The position numbers and the translations under genes are program-made. A DNA stretch of 64,000 bases, taken from the NCBI RefSeq assembly GCF_025376885.1, contig NZ_JAHUBR010000004.1, positions 62,001 to 126,000 of the forward strand, in the 5' to 3' direction. Source of the DNA: Pseudoruegeria sp. SHC-113. Its GTDB lineage: Bacteria; Pseudomonadota; Alphaproteobacteria; Rhodobacterales; Rhodobacteraceae. Positions 1 through 9,422 of this stretch are shown here, piece by piece; the stretch's first letter is position 1; each line of letters starts with the position of its first letter. Below the pieces are notes generated by a model that saw nothing but the letters and a program-made list of their open reading frames with translations, was not told the origin of the DNA and searched no databases.

Positions 1-299
1 GTCCGGCGCAGGCCACCTATCTGGACATCGCCGAAAGCCCTCATTGGGAGGCGGCGGGCAGCGGCTGGGCAGGCCACGCGAGCCTCGCCGACAGCTATGC
101 CTTCGCCCCGGAATCCGCCGTTCCCGCGCATCACTTGAGGCTGATCGAAGGCGTTCAGGCCTGCCTCTGGACGGAGCAGGTCCGCAGCTGGGCCGATCTG
201 GAAGCCCTCACCTTCCCGCGTCTTGCCGCCGTGGCCGAAACCGGCTGGACGCAAGCCGCACATAAGGATTTCACCCGCTTCATGGCCCTGCAGGCCTAG
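1..299 (+). CDS. Beta-N-acetylhexosaminidase (GH20), C-terminal end, partial
   Basis: Only the last 98 codons lie in the window; the 5' end is off the left edge and the reading frame starts at base 3. The visible part has the GH20 C-terminal signature: YAFAP, then IEGVQACLWTE, where the conserved W-T-E ends the TIM barrel, then FPRLAAVAETGW. GH20 enzymes remove terminal N-acetylglucosamine from chitin oligomers or glycoconjugates. The catalytic Asp-Glu pair lies upstream and cannot be checked. No other chitin gene is visible next to it. The family call is firm; the substrate is inferred. Confidence 0.85.
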   Translation, partial: PAQATYLDIAESPHWEAAGSGWAGHASLADSYAFAPESAVPAHHLRLIEGVQACLWTEQVRSWADLEALTFPRLAAVAETGWTQAAHKDFTRFMALQA

Positions 300-380
300 G
301 CCTGACGACCCAAATGCAGGCCCTCATGCGCGCCGCCTCCTACACGAAGCGGCGTTTTCCATGGGGAATGTTTGGGCAAC

Positions 381-402
381 AAAAAAGGCGCCGCGCGGCG
401 CC
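381..402 (-). terminator. Intrinsic terminator of tRNA-Pro
   Basis: Read on the minus strand, a perfect 8-bp self-complementary stem (GGCGCCGC/GCGGCGCC) is followed by six T residues. It begins about 10 nt after the CCA end of the tRNA. Confidence 0.85.
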
Positions 403-412
403 TTGTTTGTAT

Positions 413-489
413 TGGTCGGAGTGAGAGGATTCGAACCTCCGACCCCTGCCTCCCGAAGACAGTGCTCTACCAGGCTGAGCTACACTCCG
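413..489 (-). tRNA. tRNA-Pro (anticodon CGG)
   Basis: This is a 77-nt cloverleaf including an encoded CCA end. The acceptor stem is CGGAGTG/CACTCCG, the D arm contains AGCTCAGCCTGGTAGAGC, the anticodon stem is CTGTC/GGCAG around loop TTCGGGA (anticodon CGG), and the T arm contains GGTTCGAATCC. It reads CCG proline codons, which are frequent in this GC-rich DNA. Confidence 0.96.
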
Positions 490-504
490 ACCGTGAGGGC
501 GGGA

Positions 505-531
505 ATTATAGCCAAGCTTGGGCTTTGGCAA
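505..531 (-). promoter_or_regulatory. Promoter of tRNA-Pro
   Basis: On the minus strand a consensus -10 (TATAAT, 505-510) lies 16 nt upstream of the tRNA 5' end. A TTGCCA -35 sits at 526-531 with a 15-bp spacer. Confidence 0.65.
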
Positions 532-571
532 CCCCGAGTCGCGCAGATTCTTGGCGCGGGGATGAAAAAAG

Positions 572-1630
572 TCAGGGGGTGCCGCCGGGGGTGTCCTTTG
601 CCTTCGGGGCCTCGGTTTCGGGCGCTGCTGTGGGGGCGTCTTGAGACGCCTCAGCAGGCCGCCTCGCGCCGCGCAGGCTGGCCGGGAGATAGGCCCCGAC
701 GCGCAGCGGGTTGCCTGTGCCCGTGCGGGAGCGCGAGCGCAGCACCGGCGTGGTTTTCGAGGTTTTGCCCCGGCTTTCACGGAACAGGATGTAGAGGCCC
801 GACAGGATGATCACGCCCGCGCCAAGGGCGGTGGGGCCGTCGAGAGTTTCGTTGAAGAAGATCAGCCCGTAGACGGTGGCCCAGATGATCTGGGAATATT
901 GCATCGGCGCGACGATCACCGCCTCGCTGTGGCGATAGGCCATGATCAGGCAGAAGGTCGCTAGCAGCGCCATGGCCGAGATCAGCGCCACGCCACCGAA
1001 ATCCTGCAGCGGCATCGGCACGTAGACGAAGGGCAGGACGCAGCCGAGCACGATGAAGTTCGCCAGCATCGGATAGAGCAGCAGCACCGCGCTGCGTTCC
1101 TCCTGCCCGATCTTGCGCACGATCACCGAGTTCAGCGCGCCGCCCACGGCGCACATAAGCGCGCCGAGGTGGCCAAGCTCCAGCGCGGTGGAGCCCGGAC
1201 GCAGCACGATCAACACGCCGCACAGCCCGACGATCACCGCGCCCCAGCGATGGATGCCCACGCTTTCGCCAAGGATCGGGATCGCCAGCACCGTGATCAG
1301 CAGCGGAGCGGCGAAGATGATGGCATAGACCTGTGCCAGCGGCAGCACCGAGAAGGCGTAGAAAGCCCCAAGCCCTGAGGCCATCGAGGCCACGGTGCGC
1401 GTGAGCATCCACCACGGGTGCACCGGGCGCAGCGTGCCCTTGTCGGGATCGCCGATCAGCATCAGCACCAGCAGCGGAAAGCCCAGAAGGCCCGAAAAGA
1501 ACAGGATCTGGAACGGCGTATAGGTGCCGCCGAGAAACTTCACGATCACGTCGTGGGTGGAGAATATTCCGTAGGCGGCGAGGGCGAAAAGCGCCCCGGT
1601 GACATTCCCGCCGGGCAGGGCTTTTGTCAT
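572..1630 (-). CDS. DMT superfamily (EamA) transporter
   Basis: This 352-aa inner-membrane protein has about ten hydrophobic segments arranged as two EamA repeats. A conserved stretch in the first repeat (residues about 70-145) includes LGAFYAFSVLPLAQVYAI and ends near LGESVGI; the second repeat ends with ILSGLYILF. Members export small metabolites, and substrates cannot be read from sequence. The start chosen is the ATG at 1630, whose next residues TKALPGGNVTG run into the first helix; an in-frame ATG at 1669 adds 13 non-hydrophobic residues. The C-terminal tail of about 60 residues is polar, rich in Arg, Pro and Ala, and probably cytoplasmic. It lies downstream of leuB behind leuB's terminator, so it is probably transcribed separately. 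Confidence 0.85.
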   Translation of the reverse strand: MTKALPGGNVTGALFALAAYGIFSTHDVIVKFLGGTYTPFQILFFSGLLGFPLLVLMLIGDPDKGTLRPVHPWWMLTRTVASMASGLGAFYAFSVLPLAQVYAIIFAAPLLITVLAIPILGESVGIHRWGAVIVGLCGVLIVLRPGSTALELGHLGALMCAVGGALNSVIVRKIGQEERSAVLLLYPMLANFIVLGCVLPFVYVPMPLQDFGGVALISAMALLATFCLIMAYRHSEAVIVAPMQYSQIIWATVYGLIFFNETLDGPTALGAGVIILSGLYILFRESRGKTSKTTPVLRSRSRTGTGNPLRVGAYLPASLRGARRPAEASQDAPTAAPETEAPKAKDTPGGTP

Positions 1631-1705
1631 GACGTGATCTCGAAAAAGGGTCGGAGTTGGGCCGACCATAAAGGTTGTGGCCGGGCCGTAAAGACAGGCT
1701 GACGC

Positions 1706-1733
1706 AAAAAGCGGGCCGCTGAGGGCCCGCTTT
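1706..1733 (-). terminator. Intrinsic terminator of leuB
   Basis: The stem AAAGCGGGCC/GGCCCGCTTT (10 bp, 6-nt loop) is followed by more T residues on the minus strand. It starts 26 nt after the leuB stop codon. Confidence 0.8.
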
Positions 1734-1758
1734 CAAGCTTTTACAGGCAGGTGCCGCC

Positions 1759-2865
1759 TTACAGGCTGGCGTCCAGCGCCTTGATGATCGCGTCGCCCAT
1801 TTCGGAGGTGGAGACGGGCTGCTCGCCGTCGGCTTGCAGCAGATCGGCGGTGCGCACGCCATCGGCCAGCACCTTCTCTACGGCAGCTTCAAGGCGGGTG
1901 GCCTCATCACCCTGATCGAAGGAGTAGCGCAGCGCCATGGCGAAGCTCAGAACGCAGGCGATCGGGTTGGCCTTGCCTTGGCCCGCAATGTCGGGGGCGG
2001 AGCCATGCACCGGCTCGTAAAGCGCTTTCGGGCGGCCATTGGCCATCGGTGCGCCGAGCGAGGCCGAGGGCAGCATGCCGAGCGAACCGGTGAGCATCGC
2101 AGCGGCATCCGACAGCAGATCGCCGAAGAGGTTATCGGTCACGATCACGTCGAACTGCTTGGGCCAGCGGCAGAGCTGCATGGCGCCAGCGTCGGCGTAC
2201 ATGTGGGACAGCTCCACGTCGGCGTATTCGGCCTGATGGATCTCGGTGACCACGTCGCGCCACAGGATGCCGCTTTCCATCACGTTGGCCTTCTCCATGG
2301 AGCAGACCTTGTTGCCGCGGCGGCGGGCCAGTTCAAAGGCGGAGCGCGCCACCCGGGCGATCTCGCTCTCGGTGTAGCGCTGGGTGTTGATGCCGACGCG
2401 CTCGTTGCCTTCGTTGATGATGCCGCGCGGCTCACCGAAGTAGATGCCGCTCGTCAGTTCACGCACGATGACGATGTCGAGTCCGGCCACCACGTCGCGC
2501 TTGAGCGAGGAGAAATCGGCGAGTGCGTCGAAACACTGGGCGGGGCGCAGGTTGGAGAAGAGGTCCATCTCCTTGCGCAGGCGCAGCAGGCCGCGCTCGG
2601 GTTTCACCGAGAAATCCAGAACGTCGTATTTCGGGCCACCCACGGCGCCGAGCAGGACAGCGTCCACTTCCTGCGCCTTCTCCATGGTTTCGTCGGTCAG
2701 CGGGGTGCCGTGGGCGTCGTAGGCCGCACCGCCCACCAGATCCTCGGAGACGTCGAAGGCGAGGCCGCGGTTGGCGCCGAACCAGTCGATGACCTTGCGG
2801 ACCTCGGCCATGACCTCGGGGCCGATACCGTCGCCGGGAAGGATCAGAAGGGAAGGATTGCTCAT
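1759..2865 (-). CDS. leuB: 3-isopropylmalate dehydrogenase
   Basis: LeuB oxidises and decarboxylates (2R,3S)-3-isopropylmalate to 2-oxoisocaproate with NAD+, the third step of leucine synthesis, in the cytoplasm. At 368 aa it has the usual length. Visible signatures are [10 protein letters not shown] at the N-terminus, [11 protein letters not shown], the substrate-binding [20 protein letters not shown] with the metal-binding aspartates, and [18 protein letters not shown] for NAD+ binding. It ends in its own terminator. leuC and leuD lie on the same strand about 4.3 kb upstream, separated by four unrelated genes, so leuB is a separate transcription unit here. Confidence 0.97.
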   Translation of the reverse strand: MSNPSLLILPGDGIGPEVMAEVRKVIDWFGANRGLAFDVSEDLVGGAAYDAHGTPLTDETMEKAQEVDAVLLGAVGGPKYDVLDFSVKPERGLLRLRKEMDLFSNLRPAQCFDALADFSSLKRDVVAGLDIVIVRELTSGIYFGEPRGIINEGNERVGINTQRYTESEIARVARSAFELARRRGNKVCSMEKANVMESGILWRDVVTEIHQAEYADVELSHMYADAGAMQLCRWPKQFDVIVTDNLFGDLLSDAAAMLTGSLGMLPSASLGAPMANGRPKALYEPVHGSAPDIAGQGKANPIACVLSFAMALRYSFDQGDEATRLEAAVEKVLADGVRTADLLQADGEQPVSTSEMGDAIIKALDASL

Positions 2866-2907
2866 CAGGAGGCCTCGTCTCGCAAGTAAATGTCGGGAAA
2901 CGGCCTA

Positions 2908-2925
2908 CCCCTTGAAATAAAGGGG
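2908..2925. promoter_or_regulatory. Inverted repeat in the leuB promoter region
   Basis: CCCCTT and AAGGGG form a perfect 6-bp inverted repeat with a 6-bp spacer, 43 bp upstream of the leuB start codon. On the minus strand it lies just after a TTGACC hexamer, where a -35 would be, so it could be an operator or a hairpin in the promoter spacer. No regulator can be assigned. Confidence 0.4.
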
Positions 2926-3077
2926 GTCAAGCGGTGCGATGGACGTTGCGGCATCTCGGAAGCATTTCACCAGCCCCTTTCGCCCGGCGGCACGCTGGGC
3001 AGCCCCCGCCCGCCCCCAAGGCGGGGGCTTTCAGCCCCCACCTACGGGCTGGGGCCGCCCGGCTCTGTCATGCATTC

Positions 3078-3977
3078 TCACCCGCGCTCCACCACCTCTG
3101 TCAGGCCCTCGCTGAGCAGGTCATACACCCGCCGCACGCGCGGGCTGTGGCGCAGACTTTGCGGCACCGAGAGCCAGACGGGCAGGGGTGGGATCGTGAC
3201 CTCCGGCAGAACCGCGCGGATCTCGGGGCATTGGCGCGCCACAAAGGTCTGTCCGGCGCCAATGCCGAGGCCCGCGCGCACCAGTTGCCAGTAAGCGGGC
3301 TGGTTGTCGCAGCGGATGCCGAAGAAGCTGCGGTCCACTTCGACGCCAAAACTGCGCATGCCACGCAGGATCAGGTCGGAGCGGTCATAGCCCACCCAAT
3401 CGTGCTGCAGGGCTTCATCGAGGTTTGCAGGCATCCCCCGCCGTGCGATGTAGTTTTCGGCCGCATAAAGCCCGAGGGCGATGTCACCCAGATGGCGCGT
3501 GGCGATGTCGAGTTGCGTGGGCCGATACATCCGCACCGCGATGTCGGCCTCGTGAAACAGCAGGTTCTCGCTCTTGTCGGAGGCCAGCAGCTCCAGCTCG
3601 ATTTCCGGCGCTTGTTGGCGGATCATGGCGAGGATCGGCGGCAGCACATGTTGCGCCATCATCACTGAGGCGGTGATCCGAACCGTGCCCGCAGGCTCCG
3701 CCGCCTGCCCGCTGGCGACCATGCCCAGCTGCGCGGCGGCCTCGGCCATGGCGCGGGCTGGCGCAAGCAGGGCCTCGGCCTCCGCGGTGAGCGACAGCCC
3801 GCGCGCCTGCCGGGCGAAGAGCGTGAGCGACAGCGTGGTTTCCAGCTGGCGGATGTGACGGCCCAGCGTGGGCTGGCTCAGGCCCAACTGCCGCGCGGCC
3901 GCCGACAGCGAGCCGGTGTCAGCCACGGCAAGGAAGCTCTGCCAGAGGGTCCAATCGGGAGGGGTGCTGTTATCCAT
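3078..3977 (-). CDS. LysR-family transcriptional regulator
   Basis: This 299-aa protein has an N-terminal winged helix-turn-helix (residues about 10-68, containing GSLSAAARQLGLSQPTLGRH) and a LysR substrate-binding domain from about residue 95. It is divergent from the epimerase-like gene at 4074, which is 96 bp away and is the probable target by the usual LysR arrangement. The effector cannot be predicted. The divergent region is AT-rich, and an ATTCA-N4-TGAAT palindrome overlaps the start codon (3976-3989), which could serve autoregulation. Confidence 0.93.
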   Translation of the reverse strand: MDNSTPPDWTLWQSFLAVADTGSLSAAARQLGLSQPTLGRHIRQLETTLSLTLFARQARGLSLTAEAEALLAPARAMAEAAAQLGMVASGQAAEPAGTVRITASVMMAQHVLPPILAMIRQQAPEIELELLASDKSENLLFHEADIAVRMYRPTQLDIATRHLGDIALGLYAAENYIARRGMPANLDEALQHDWVGYDRSDLILRGMRSFGVEVDRSFFGIRCDNQPAYWQLVRAGLGIGAGQTFVARQCPEIRAVLPEVTIPPLPVWLSVPQSLRHSPRVRRVYDLLSEGLTEVVERG

Positions 3978-4073
3978 TCACAATTGAATAGCATATCGCC
4001 GATTTCGGGCAATAGGTGAACGCCTTTCTTGAACGTATGTCAGAGGCAAGGCGATATTCGCAGGAGACACCCC

Positions 4074-5003
4074 ATGACGAAAACGGTTCTTATCCTTGGC
4101 GGGCGCGGCAAGATCGGCCGCCATGCCACTGAAGCCTTCTGGAACGCGGGCTGGTGCGTGCGCCAGTTCGACCGTGAGACGGACGATCTGATCGAAGCGG
4201 CGAAAGGCTGCGACGTGATCGTCAACGGCTTCAACCCGCCCGCCTACCACGATTGGGACACCCTGCTGCCGCGTCTCACCGCACAGGTGATCGCAGCGGC
4301 GCAGGCGAGCGGGGCCACGGTGATCCTGCCGGGCAATGTCTATAACTTCGGAGATCAGCCCGGCCCCTGGTCGGAAACCACGCCGCAAGAGCCCTGTGCC
4401 CGCAAAGGCGAGATCCGCAAAAGCATCGAGGCCTCCTACCGCGCCGCCGCCGCGCGGGGTGTGCAGACGATCGTATTGCGGGCGGGGGATTTCATCGACC
4501 CGGCTCATGAGGGCACGCTCATGGCGCTGGTGATCATGAAGGATCTGGCGAAAGGGCGGCTCACCACGCTGGGCGATCCGGGCGTCACGCGCGCTTATTG
4601 CTACCTGCCGGATTGGGCGCGGGTGGCCGTGCTGCTGGCGGAGAAGCGCGAAAGCCTTGCGCCGTTCGAGGATGTGCCTTTCGAGGGCCATGCCTTCTCG
4701 ATGCTCGCCTTGAAAGCGGAACTGGAGCGCCAGTTGGATCGCCCGCTGAAATTGGCGCGCTTTCCGTGGTGGTACATGACGGTTGCCAGCCCGTTCTGGG
4801 AGCTGGCCCGCGAGATGCGCGAAATGCGCTACCTGTTTGAAACGGACCACGCGCTGGATGGCACGAAGCTTGCCCGCCTGCTGCCAGCCTTCGAGCCGAC
4901 GCCGCTCCCCGAGGTGATGGCGGCGGAGATCCCGGAGGGGGTGAAACGCGCGGCGCCTTCGGCGTCCTACGGCCAGTCGATGTCCACCCAGACCAGCGCG
5001 TGA
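4074..5003 (+). CDS. NAD-dependent epimerase/dehydratase-like protein
   Basis: This 309-aa protein starts with a Rossmann glycine motif (LILGGRGKIGRHA), typical of atypical or extended short-chain dehydrogenases that bind NAD(P). A region like NmrA or sugar epimerases follows, with an early acidic stretch (DVIVNGFNPP). No clear catalytic Tyr-x-x-x-Lys was identified, so it may be an oxidoreductase with an unusual active site or a nucleotide-binding regulator. The ATG at 4074 has AGGAG 8 nt upstream; earlier in-frame codons lack a ribosome site. The gene is divergent from the LysR regulator. Its last 37 bp overlap the 3' end of the nuclease gene on the other strand. Confidence 0.8.
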   Translation: MTKTVLILGGRGKIGRHATEAFWNAGWCVRQFDRETDDLIEAAKGCDVIVNGFNPPAYHDWDTLLPRLTAQVIAAAQASGATVILPGNVYNFGDQPGPWSETTPQEPCARKGEIRKSIEASYRAAAARGVQTIVLRAGDFIDPAHEGTLMALVIMKDLAKGRLTTLGDPGVTRAYCYLPDWARVAVLLAEKRESLAPFEDVPFEGHAFSMLALKAELERQLDRPLKLARFPWWYMTVASPFWELAREMREMRYLFETDHALDGTKLARLLPAFEPTPLPEVMAAEIPEGVKRAAPSASYGQSMSTQTSA

Positions 5004-6154
5004 CGGCTGGCGGTGGCGGCGGTTTCTGCCGCTTCCGTGCCGGGCGCGGGCCAATGGGTGCCTGCGGCCTGTACGGTGAGGCCGCGCGCGGGCAGCACGT
5101 AGTCCACCCGCAGGTTGCCGGGGCCGCGCCCGCTGTCGGGCCAGTCCACGGTGTCCTGCGCTGGCGGGCCTTGATGGGCGGCGTTCAAGCCGCCTTGCGC
5201 TTTTGAATCCAGCCGCGCGCCGCCGCTTTCCGGGGCGGGATCCTGCAGGGCAGGGTGGGTGAGTAGCCAGCCGATGCCGCCTTTGCGGCCTTCGCCATCG
5301 AAAGGATCGGCATTGGCGTTGCCGAGCAGCACGAGGGCTTCTGGCGGGCTGTTGTCCAAGACCTCCCCCCAAAGCCGGATCTCATCATGGTTGCGCCGCC
5401 CGTTGCGATCTTCGGGGCCGTCAAACACGGGCGGCGCGGCGTGGAAGGCGAGAAGCGTGAGCGGCCCTCCGGGCAGGTCCAGTGGCACGATCCAGTGGCC
5501 GGAGCTAGAGAGCGGCTGATCCGCCACCTTCTGCGCCACATCTGCCCGCAGGTTGCCGGGCAGGGCGGACCACATCACGCCAGACAGATCCCGCGCACCC
5601 GGCAGAAAAGGAAAGCGCGAGAGCACGGCCATGCCGCCATTGCCGGGAAACTGCCCGAAACCGATGGAATCTTCCGGCTCGCCCAGGCGGCCATCGCCGT
5701 CCAGATCGAGGCCGGACGGCATCCCGCGCGGGCTGGGGCCGGTGTAGACATGCGGCAAGGCCAGCCCGGCCTCTGCGAGCCGCTGGGCTAAGGCTTGCGC
5801 TGCCAGCGAGTCCGGGTCCTGATCGAAATCCGTGAGCAGCAGCACGTCGGGCCGCGTGGCCAGCAGCACGGCAAGCGTGGCCTCTATCTGCGGATCCTTG
5901 CGGGAGAGGATATCGCGCAGCAGCAGGCCGGGGCCGCGGCGGGTCAGCTCGGAAGAATAGGTTGCGATGCGCAGGGGCTCTGCCTGTGTGACCTGTGCGG
6001 TTGCACCAAGGACGACGAGGAAAAGAGCGCCTAGGCGGCCTGCAAGGCGCGTTCGGCGGCGCGGGAGAGGGCGGAGCGCTTTTCTTCGATCATATAGGCG
6101 ATCCGCGCCATCGCGATGCCACGCATGAAGAGGGAAGCGGGAAGGAAGGCCCAT
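4967..6154 (-). CDS. Endonuclease/exonuclease/phosphatase-family protein, probably secreted
   Basis: The mature part matches the EEP (DNase I-like) fold: LRIATYSSEL early, DVLLLTDFD in the middle, GNANADPFDG as the conserved N-x-N/D pair, LRVDYVLPARG, and a final HALVWVDID, where the His and Asp are typical catalytic residues. A signal-like stretch (residues 38-58, LGALFLVVLGATAQVTQA) suggests export, preceded by RRR. The only canonical start in frame is the ATG at 6154, which makes a 40-residue N-terminal extension and overlaps the upstream membrane-protein gene by 124 bp. The true start may be non-standard. Substrate (DNA, phosphoester or lipid) is unknown. Confidence 0.75.
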   Translation of the reverse strand: MGLPSRFPLHAWHRDGADRLYDRRKALRPLPRRRTRLAGRLGALFLVVLGATAQVTQAEPLRIATYSSELTRRGPGLLLRDILSRKDPQIEATLAVLLATRPDVLLLTDFDQDPDSLAAQALAQRLAEAGLALPHVYTGPSPRGMPSGLDLDGDGRLGEPEDSIGFGQFPGNGGMAVLSRFPFLPGARDLSGVMWSALPGNLRADVAQKVADQPLSSSGHWIVPLDLPGGPLTLLAFHAAPPVFDGPEDRNGRRNHDEIRLWGEVLDNSPPEALVLLGNANADPFDGEGRKGGIGWLLTHPALQDPAPESGGARLDSKAQGGLNAAHQGPPAQDTVDWPDSGRGPGNLRVDYVLPARGLTVQAAGTHWPAPGTEAAETAATASRHALVWVDIDWP

Positions 6155-6861
6155 AGCGCTACGATCCAGATCAGCGTCTGCGGCGACTCAAAGGAGAGCG
6201 GCGCGAAAACGCCCGCCGCATAATGCACCGCAACCGGGATCAAGAATGGCAACGTGAAGCCTAAGGAAACGTTAACGCGGCCATCCCGCAGCAGCCGCTT
6301 CACCACATCGCCCCCGGCGGTGGGGTCAAAGGTGGGCAGGTTGATCCAGACGTTGAACTGCCCGGCCTGCGCGGGCCAGTTCCACAGGCGCAGGATGATC
6401 AGGAAAATCGCCAGCGTCACCAGCGACACAAGGTAGGACATGCCCACAGCCGCCGCCAGCAGGTGCAGCGCTTCGGGGGGTGTGTCCAGCGGCGCGGCCT
6501 GCGTAACGAGCCGCACCGGGCTGAAGGGGAAATCCATCGCGTGGCTGACGACCGTGCCGATCGCCGTCACCAGCTCTGTCATGGGCGTGGCGGTATAGGC
6601 CCCGCGCACGATCATGGTGAGCATGAACACCGTGACGAACAGCGAGAGCATCCGGATGCGGTTGAAGGGGGGAGCGTCGCGGAACTCGATCAGCGAGGGG
6701 CTGACGACGGCATATTCGACGAAGGTGAGAAGGGCGGCGAAAATGGCAACGAGCGCAACCACCTGATTGGAGTCCGCCGAGGTGTTGCCCAGCAGCAGGG
6801 ACGGCGTCGCGATGACGATCCCCACAAGCGCTGCGCGCACCAGCGCACCTGTCAGCTGCAT
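6031..6861 (-). CDS. Multi-spanning membrane protein of unknown function
   Basis: This protein of about 276 aa has roughly six hydrophobic helices: residues about 5-25, 33-53, 70-88, 130-156, 200-220 and 225-245. I do not recognise the family. The ATG at 6861 is preferred over an in-frame GTG at 6867. Its 3' end overlaps the 5' end of the EEP gene, which suggests co-transcription and translational coupling. The C-terminus is a charged cytoplasmic tail (AYMIEEKRSALSRAAERALQ). Confidence 0.65.
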   Translation of the reverse strand: MQLTGALVRAALVGIVIATPSLLLGNTSADSNQVVALVAIFAALLTFVEYAVVSPSLIEFRDAPPFNRIRMLSLFVTVFMLTMIVRGAYTATPMTELVTAIGTVVSHAMDFPFSPVRLVTQAAPLDTPPEALHLLAAAVGMSYLVSLVTLAIFLIILRLWNWPAQAGQFNVWINLPTFDPTAGGDVVKRLLRDGRVNVSLGFTLPFLIPVAVHYAAGVFAPLSFESPQTLIWIVALWAFLPASLFMRGIAMARIAYMIEEKRSALSRAAERALQAA

Positions 6862-7162
6862 GATCACTGCCGTTTTACCCTCAACCTGGACGGGACGATC
6901 TTGGCGCCGTTCCCTTGTTCCAAACTGTGCCGCTCTTGGTGTTCGGCGGCTGCCTCATTCTTGCCTTAATCCTGCATCGCATTCACGTCCGCGGGCAAGG
7001 TGTTGTTAATGATCACCTTTAGGATTTGCCATATTCGCCCCATCACTGGTGCGCGTTTGCATCATTCAAACGCAAACACGGTCAGCAACAAAGGCTGACC
7101 GTGCTTATTGTTTCCGCAATGAAAACGACCCATGCGCGAGTCGTTAACCTTGTCTTTCGCGT
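6862..7162. other. Intergenic region between leuD and the membrane-protein gene
   Basis: These 300 bp carry no convincing gene. They hold the leuD terminator-like hairpin (7078-7102) and presumably the promoter of the minus-strand membrane-protein gene. The stretch at 7003-7080 is less GC-rich than its neighbours. Confidence 0.6.
7078..7102 (-). terminator. Hairpin terminator downstream of leuD
   Basis: There is a perfect 9-bp stem (ACGGTCAGC/GCTGACCGT) with a 7-nt loop. On the minus strand it is followed by GTTTGCGTTTG, a weak U-rich tail. It lies 60 bp after the leuD stop. Confidence 0.6.
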
Positions 7163-7768
7163 TCAGACCCAGGGGCGCTGGGCGCTGGCGGCGGCCTCGA
7201 AGGTGTCGATGGACGCGGCCTTCTCCAGCGTCAGGCCGATGTCGTCGAGCCCGTTCAGAAGGCAGTGCTTCTTGAAGGCATCCACCTCGAATTTGATCAC
7301 ATCGCCTTCCGACGTGGTGATCTCCTGCGCCTCAAGATCCACCGTCATGCGGGCATTTTCGCCCTTCTCGGCGTCCTTCATCAGGATGTCCACCTGCTCC
7401 TGCGGCAGCACGATCGGCAGCATGCCGTTCTTGAAGCAGTTGTTGAAGAAGATGTCGGCGAAGGAGGTGGAGACCACGACCTTGATGCCGAAATCCGCCA
7501 GCGCCCAGGGCGCGTGCTCGCGCGAGGAGCCGCAGCCGAAGTTGTCGCCCGCGATCAGGATCTGGCTCTTGCGGTAGGCCGGCTGGTTGAGCACGAAATC
7601 GGGGATCTCGTTGCCCTGCCGGTCAAAGCGCATCTCGTCAAAGGCGTGCACACCAAGGCCCGAGCGTTTGATCGTCTTCAGGAAGACCTTCGGGATGATC
7701 ATGTCGGTGTCGATGTTGACGAGCGGCATGGGGGCCGCGATGCCGGTGAAGGTTTCGAATTTTTCCAT
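7163..7768 (-). CDS. leuD: 3-isopropylmalate dehydratase small subunit
   Basis: LeuD (201 aa, normal length) pairs with LeuC to isomerise 2-isopropylmalate to 3-isopropylmalate. Conserved blocks are [10 protein letters not shown] near residue 20, [27 protein letters not shown] with the swivel-domain signature, and [16 protein letters not shown]. The ATG at 7768 (EKFETFTGI follows) is the family start; the reading frame runs 70 codons further upstream, inside leuC. It follows leuC by 11 bp on the same strand. Confidence 0.97.
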   Translation of the reverse strand: MEKFETFTGIAAPMPLVNIDTDMIIPKVFLKTIKRSGLGVHAFDEMRFDRQGNEIPDFVLNQPAYRKSQILIAGDNFGCGSSREHAPWALADFGIKVVVSTSFADIFFNNCFKNGMLPIVLPQEQVDILMKDAEKGENARMTVDLEAQEITTSEGDVIKFEVDAFKKHCLLNGLDDIGLTLEKAASIDTFEAAASAQRPWV

Positions 7769-7779
7769 CGCTTGGCTCC

Positions 7780-9183
<1,404 letters not shown>

Positions 9184-9251
9184 GGTTATCCTCTCCCGCT
9201 AAAGGTTCGTCGTGGCGTGATGGTTCGGCTGCGCGTAAGCGAGCGACCGGC

Positions 9252-9338
9252 TCATAGGCCGGTGACGATGGACAAAGCCAGACCGTGGAAGCGCCAGGGC
9301 AGGCGCGCGTGGTCATCTATGTCGAAAATACGAGTCAT
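9252..9338 (-). CDS. Possible 28-aa leader peptide upstream of leuC
   Basis: This is an ATG-initiated 28-codon ORF within the leuC leader, about 40 nt after the predicted transcription start. Four of its last 16 residues are Leu, and the last sense codon is CTA, a rare Leu codon in this GC-rich DNA, next to the TGA stop. A short stem, ACCGGC/GCCGGT, has its loop exactly on CTATGA. This fits a leucine-sensing leader, but there is no clear Shine-Dalgarno site and no T-run terminator, so it is speculative. Confidence 0.3.
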   Translation of the reverse strand: MTRIFDIDDHARLPWRFHGLALSIVTGL

Positions 9339-9384
9339 CGGCGTTGGGATACAGGCTTCCCGCCGCATCGGCAAGTGACTCCGG

Positions 9385-9412
9385 GCTATACAAGCGGCGC
9401 GGCTTGATCCAA
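9385..9412 (-). promoter_or_regulatory. Predicted leuCD promoter
   Basis: A -35 TTGGAT (9407-9412) and a -10 TATAGC (9385-9390) with a 16-bp spacer face leuC. The -35 lies only 10 bp from the start of the divergent mechanosensitive channel gene, so the two promoters must overlap. Confidence 0.5.
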
Positions 9413-9422
9413 TGATCGCCCT

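Noticed and set aside
3012-3040. GC-rich hairpins after the LysR gene as a terminator
   Set aside because: GGGGGCT-N3-AGCCCCC forms a stem, but there is no T-run and alternative pairings of the G and C runs are equally good, so a terminator was not called.
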